From Clostridium sp. AN503 (lineage in GTDB: Bacteria; Bacillota; Clostridia; Lachnospirales; Lachnospiraceae), in the NCBI RefSeq assembly GCF_040719375.1, contig NZ_JBFDTP010000002.1, positions 3,091,001-3,155,000 of the forward strand: a stretch of 64,000 bases of DNA, written 5' to 3'. The position numbers and the translations under genes were made by a program. Positions 61,609 through 64,000 of the stretch are shown piece by piece. The notes under the pieces are model-generated. The model searched no databases and was not told where the DNA came from. It was given only the letters and a program-made list of their open reading frames with translations. Each line of letters starts with the position of its first letter. Position 1 is the stretch's first letter.

Positions 61609-62538
61609 TCATTCCGCCTTCCAGCATCGTACCATACCATCCCTCAGACTCCGGTACGGTACCGGCTCCGCACACCGGGCTTCGCACGCCTCGCATCGAG
61701 GAGCATAAGGACACCCCTGCGGCATTTCCTTTCCATATGGCTGAGTCCCCGGCTGTGCCGCAAATCCATTCTGCGGCATGGCGCGGTACAGGGCTTTCGT
61801 ATACGGATGCCGGAGCCTGCCCTCCTCCGAGAAATCCTCCGCCCGCGCGTCCTCCAGATTCATTCCCGCATAGAATACCACGATCCGGTCCGCAGTTTCA
61901 AGCGCCAGCTCCAGGTCATGGGTGATCAGAAGTACGCCCGCGCCCTCATCGGCGATCTCACGGAAATGTCCCATCACCCGTTTTGCCGCCTCCAGATGCA
62001 GCCCCGGCGTCGGCTCATCCGCGATCACCAGCTTGGGATACTCCTGCACCGCTGTGGAGATCAGGATCCGCCTGGTCATCCCACCCGACAGCTGAAAAGG
62101 ATAGAGCCTTTCCGTTTCCTCCCCCAGCCCATAGCGGGAAAGGATCTCCCGGCACCTCCTGCGGCTTTGTGGATCCTTCCTGCCCTTTCGCACCTGCTCC
62201 CCTGCCTTCATAAGCGGGTCTAAGTAAGAAACGCTTTGGGGGACCAGCACCAGTTCATTTCCCCGCAGATCTTTTATACGATTCTCCGTCAGCAGTTCCC
62301 CTTTATAATAAATGGTTCCGCTGCAGACCGCATTGTAAGGCAGTATCCCCATGATGGCATGGGCCAGCAGGCTCTTGCCGGAGCCGCTGGAACCGACTAC
62401 CGCCACCAGTTCCCCTTCATGGACCTCCAGGCTCAGGTCCCGGATCCCCGTCACCTGTCTGCGCGACCATCCACGTCCGTACTGGGTGAAGGCTACCGAT
62501 AAATGTTCTGCTTTTAATACCGATTCCGACCGGTTCAT
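61609..62538 (-). CDS. ABC transporter ATP-binding protein, NikD/OppD-like
   Basis: 309 residues. Walker A VVGSSGSGKSLLAHAIMG, signature FQLSGGMTRRILI, Walker B LVIADEPTPGL, His in LLITHDLELAL. C-terminal cysteine motif CPYAPRCEACEARC, the oligopeptide/nickel-transporter tail. Slightly odd: QLSGGM-T-RR and RRRCREILSRYGL fit the OppD group. 32 bases after the second permease gene. Confidence 0.92.
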   Translation of the reverse strand: MNRSESVLKAEHLSVAFTQYGRGWSRRQVTGIRDLSLEVHEGELVAVVGSSGSGKSLLAHAIMGILPYNAVCSGTIYYKGELLTENRIKDLRGNELVLVPQSVSYLDPLMKAGEQVRKGRKDPQSRRRCREILSRYGLGEETERLYPFQLSGGMTRRILISTAVQEYPKLVIADEPTPGLHLEAAKRVMGHFREIADEGAGVLLITHDLELALETADRIVVFYAGMNLEDARAEDFSEEGRLRHPYTKALYRAMPQNGFAAQPGTQPYGKEMPQGCPYAPRCEACEARCAEPVPYRSLRDGMVRCWKAE

Positions 62539-62570
62539 AAAACCGCCCCCTTATCTCTTCATTTCTCATC

Positions 62571-63398
62571 CTATCTATGGGCCTGCCCAGGGTCCAAAAG
62601 CCCGCTTGCAGCAGCGCCAACCGCATGGAACATGAGCACCACGGACACCAGCAGGACACCCGGCAGTAACGCCAGCCACCACCGCCCCATAGCAAGATAT
62701 TTCATGCTCTCCGACAGGATCACTCCGATAGCAGGCTGCTCCGGCGGCAGCCCGAAGCCCAGGAACGTAATGCTCGCCTCATGAAGGATGGCATGAGGAA
62801 AAAGCAGCACCATGCCAACAAACAGCTGCGGCAGTAAATGTGGGACCATATGTTTATGCGCGATATACAGCCGCCCTTTTCCCAGCTTTCCGGCAATCCG
62901 CACATACTGGCTTTCCTTAAGCTGCAAAGTCTCCGCCCGCAAAAGCCGGGCAAGGGAAGTCCAGTGAGTCAGGGCAATGCCTGTGACCACGCCCCGGAAG
63001 CCTTTTCCCGCCGCATAAGAGATCAGCACCAGCAAAAGGATATGAGGGATTCCCATCACCGTATCGATCACGCACCCGATCACGCCGTCCGCAAACCGCC
63101 CCATGGCCGCCGTCAGGCCCAAGGCCAGCGCGATGACCGAACTGACCGCCGCGGTCAGAAGCCCAAGACGGATACTGAGAGACAGTCCCGCGACCGTTCT
63201 CACAAACATATCACGCCCCATCCAGTCGGTCCCAAACGGATATTGAATACAGGGAGCTATATTTTTCCTGGAAAAATCCACAGCCTGGGCGCGCTCCGCC
63301 CAAAGCTGGCCCGCTGCCGTGATGACCGCCAGCAGGACCAGGCAGAAAACCGCCAGATATACTGTTATCTGGCGGCGGTTTCCTTTGCCAGACCTCAT
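62571..63398 (-). CDS. ABC transporter permease, NikC/DppC-like
   Basis: 275 residues, six membrane helices. YPFGTDWMGRDMFVRTVAGL (the NikC/OppC opening motif), EAA loop VVTGIALTHWTSLARLLRAE. Overlaps the upstream permease gene by ATGA at 63395-63398. Forms the channel with NikB. Confidence 0.93.
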   Translation of the reverse strand: MRSGKGNRRQITVYLAVFCLVLLAVITAAGQLWAERAQAVDFSRKNIAPCIQYPFGTDWMGRDMFVRTVAGLSLSIRLGLLTAAVSSVIALALGLTAAMGRFADGVIGCVIDTVMGIPHILLLVLISYAAGKGFRGVVTGIALTHWTSLARLLRAETLQLKESQYVRIAGKLGKGRLYIAHKHMVPHLLPQLFVGMVLLFPHAILHEASITFLGFGLPPEQPAIGVILSESMKYLAMGRWWLALLPGVLLVSVVLMFHAVGAAASGLLDPGQAHR

Positions 63399-64000
63399 AC
63401 CCGTCTCCCCTCTCCGCCGATTCTCGGGTCCACGGCCCGGTACAGGATATCGGCAGTCAGATTTCCCGCAAAAACGATCGCCGCCGTGATCACCGTGATC
63501 CCCAATAGAAGCGGTACGTCTCCCCCCAGTCCGGCGCTGACCGCAGCCTGCCCCAGCCCCGGATAGGAGAACACCTGCTCCACCAGAACCGATCCGCCAA
63601 ATATCTCACTGATGGAAGCGAACTGAAGGGTCATCGCCGGAAGGAGCACATTGCGGATCCCGTGCTGGATGGCAATCCGCCCTTCGGACTCTCCCCGCGC
63701 ACGGGCAAACAGCACATAATCGCTTTCCATGGCCTCCGCCATCTTCTCCCGCGTATGCAGCGCAATATTGGAGATCCCCGTGACCGACAGGGTGAGCGCA
63801 GGAAGGACCGCATGGGCGATCCGGTCACCCATAGTCACTCCCGACGCCTCCACACCGATCGGCACGCTCAACCCGATCGGAAGCCATCCCAGCCATATGG
63901 CAAACACCATGAGAAAGACCAGAGCCAGCCAAAATGCCGGCGTGCTCGCCGTGACCAGGGCATACGCTGATATGATCCTGTCCGCCGCGCTGCCCGGCTT
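63395..64000 (-). CDS. ABC transporter permease, NikB/DppB-like (C-terminal part, start outside window)
   Basis: The frame is open from the window edge (PGSAADRIISAYALVTASTP) to the stop at 63395, 201 codons. EAA-type loop YVLFARARGESEGRIAIQHG and R-N-L-L-P-A MTLQFASISEIFGG. About two thirds of a NikB/DppB protein. The substrate-binding protein should lie beyond the window. Together with NikC, NikD, NikE and larB-C-E one operon. Confidence 0.92.
   Translation of the reverse strand, partial: KPGSAADRIISAYALVTASTPAFWLALVFLMVFAIWLGWLPIGLSVPIGVEASGVTMGDRIAHAVLPALTLSVTGISNIALHTREKMAEAMESDYVLFARARGESEGRIAIQHGIRNVLLPAMTLQFASISEIFGGSVLVEQVFSYPGLGQAAVSAGLGGDVPLLLGITVITAAIVFAGNLTADILYRAVDPRIGGEGRRV

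Overview
The window looks like a chromosomal segment of an anaerobic Firmicute of the Lachnospiraceae type (Enterocloster/Hungatella/Lachnoclostridium-like). This rests on gene content and style: a CooS-type CO dehydrogenase, a Tad/Flp pilus locus without secretin or outer-membrane parts, RNase Y, a Bacillus/Clostridium-type LexA box at recA, choline-binding-repeat proteins, strong AGGAGG ribosome sites and many GTG/TTG starts. Genus and species cannot be fixed from the sequence alone. Almost all genes lie on the minus strand. I found no tRNA, rRNA or CRISPR array.

Layout. 1-571: 5' part of a CO dehydrogenase gene cut by the window edge. 594-9421: a Tad pilus operon (prepilin peptidase, two Flp pilins, CpaB, CpaE/TadZ, CpaF/TadA, TadB, TadC) with unusual passengers: a transglutaminase-like exported protein, a DUF192 protein and a DivIVA-like coiled-coil protein. 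9535-12663: a cytoplasmic histidine kinase and response regulator pair next to it. 12900-17412: purC, rny, recX-recA with SOS box. 17692-20813: a GGDEF protein, a subtilisin-like protease, a very long hairpin element and a cold-shock gene. 20832-28981: amino-acid biosynthesis (leuB, ilvD, ilvB, then serC, serA and a DUF1015 gene). 29112-33182: trehalose PTS (treB, treC) with three operator copies. 33201-36488: two choline-binding-repeat proteins, a polysaccharide deacetylase and an Rpn-type nuclease. 36638-38790: an IS3-family element followed by tandem repeats and a second very long hairpin. 38837-50836: DUF1292, cobO, a UvrD-type helicase, an aldo/keto reductase, gltX, a giant GGDEF/EAL protein, an M18 aminopeptidase and a broken HAD gene. 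51012-57416: TetR-controlled MMPL exporter with a partner exported coiled-coil protein, and an acyltransferase. 57527-57949: a type I toxin-antitoxin module not represented among the long reading frames. 57960-64000: an ABC importer of the nickel/peptide type followed by larB, larC and larE, that is, uptake of nickel and construction of the nickel-pincer cofactor of lactate racemase-type enzymes.

The most notable observations are: (1) a set of single-base insertions that break cpaF, ilvD, a HAD gene and the tail of a GGDEF gene and probably fuse cpaB to cpaE, most of them at or beside an expected CTGCAG hexamer, which suggests a systematic sequencing artefact (possibly a modified motif) rather than real gene loss; (2) a 38-residue holin-like toxin with a convergent antisense RNA; (3) two unrelated hairpin elements of about 200-230 bp with arms near 80-110 bp; (4) a perfect-period 17-bp repeat (six copies) between larC and larE; (5) a hairpin that hides the ribosome site of the IS orfA; (6) a nickel import plus cofactor operon without its client enzyme in view.
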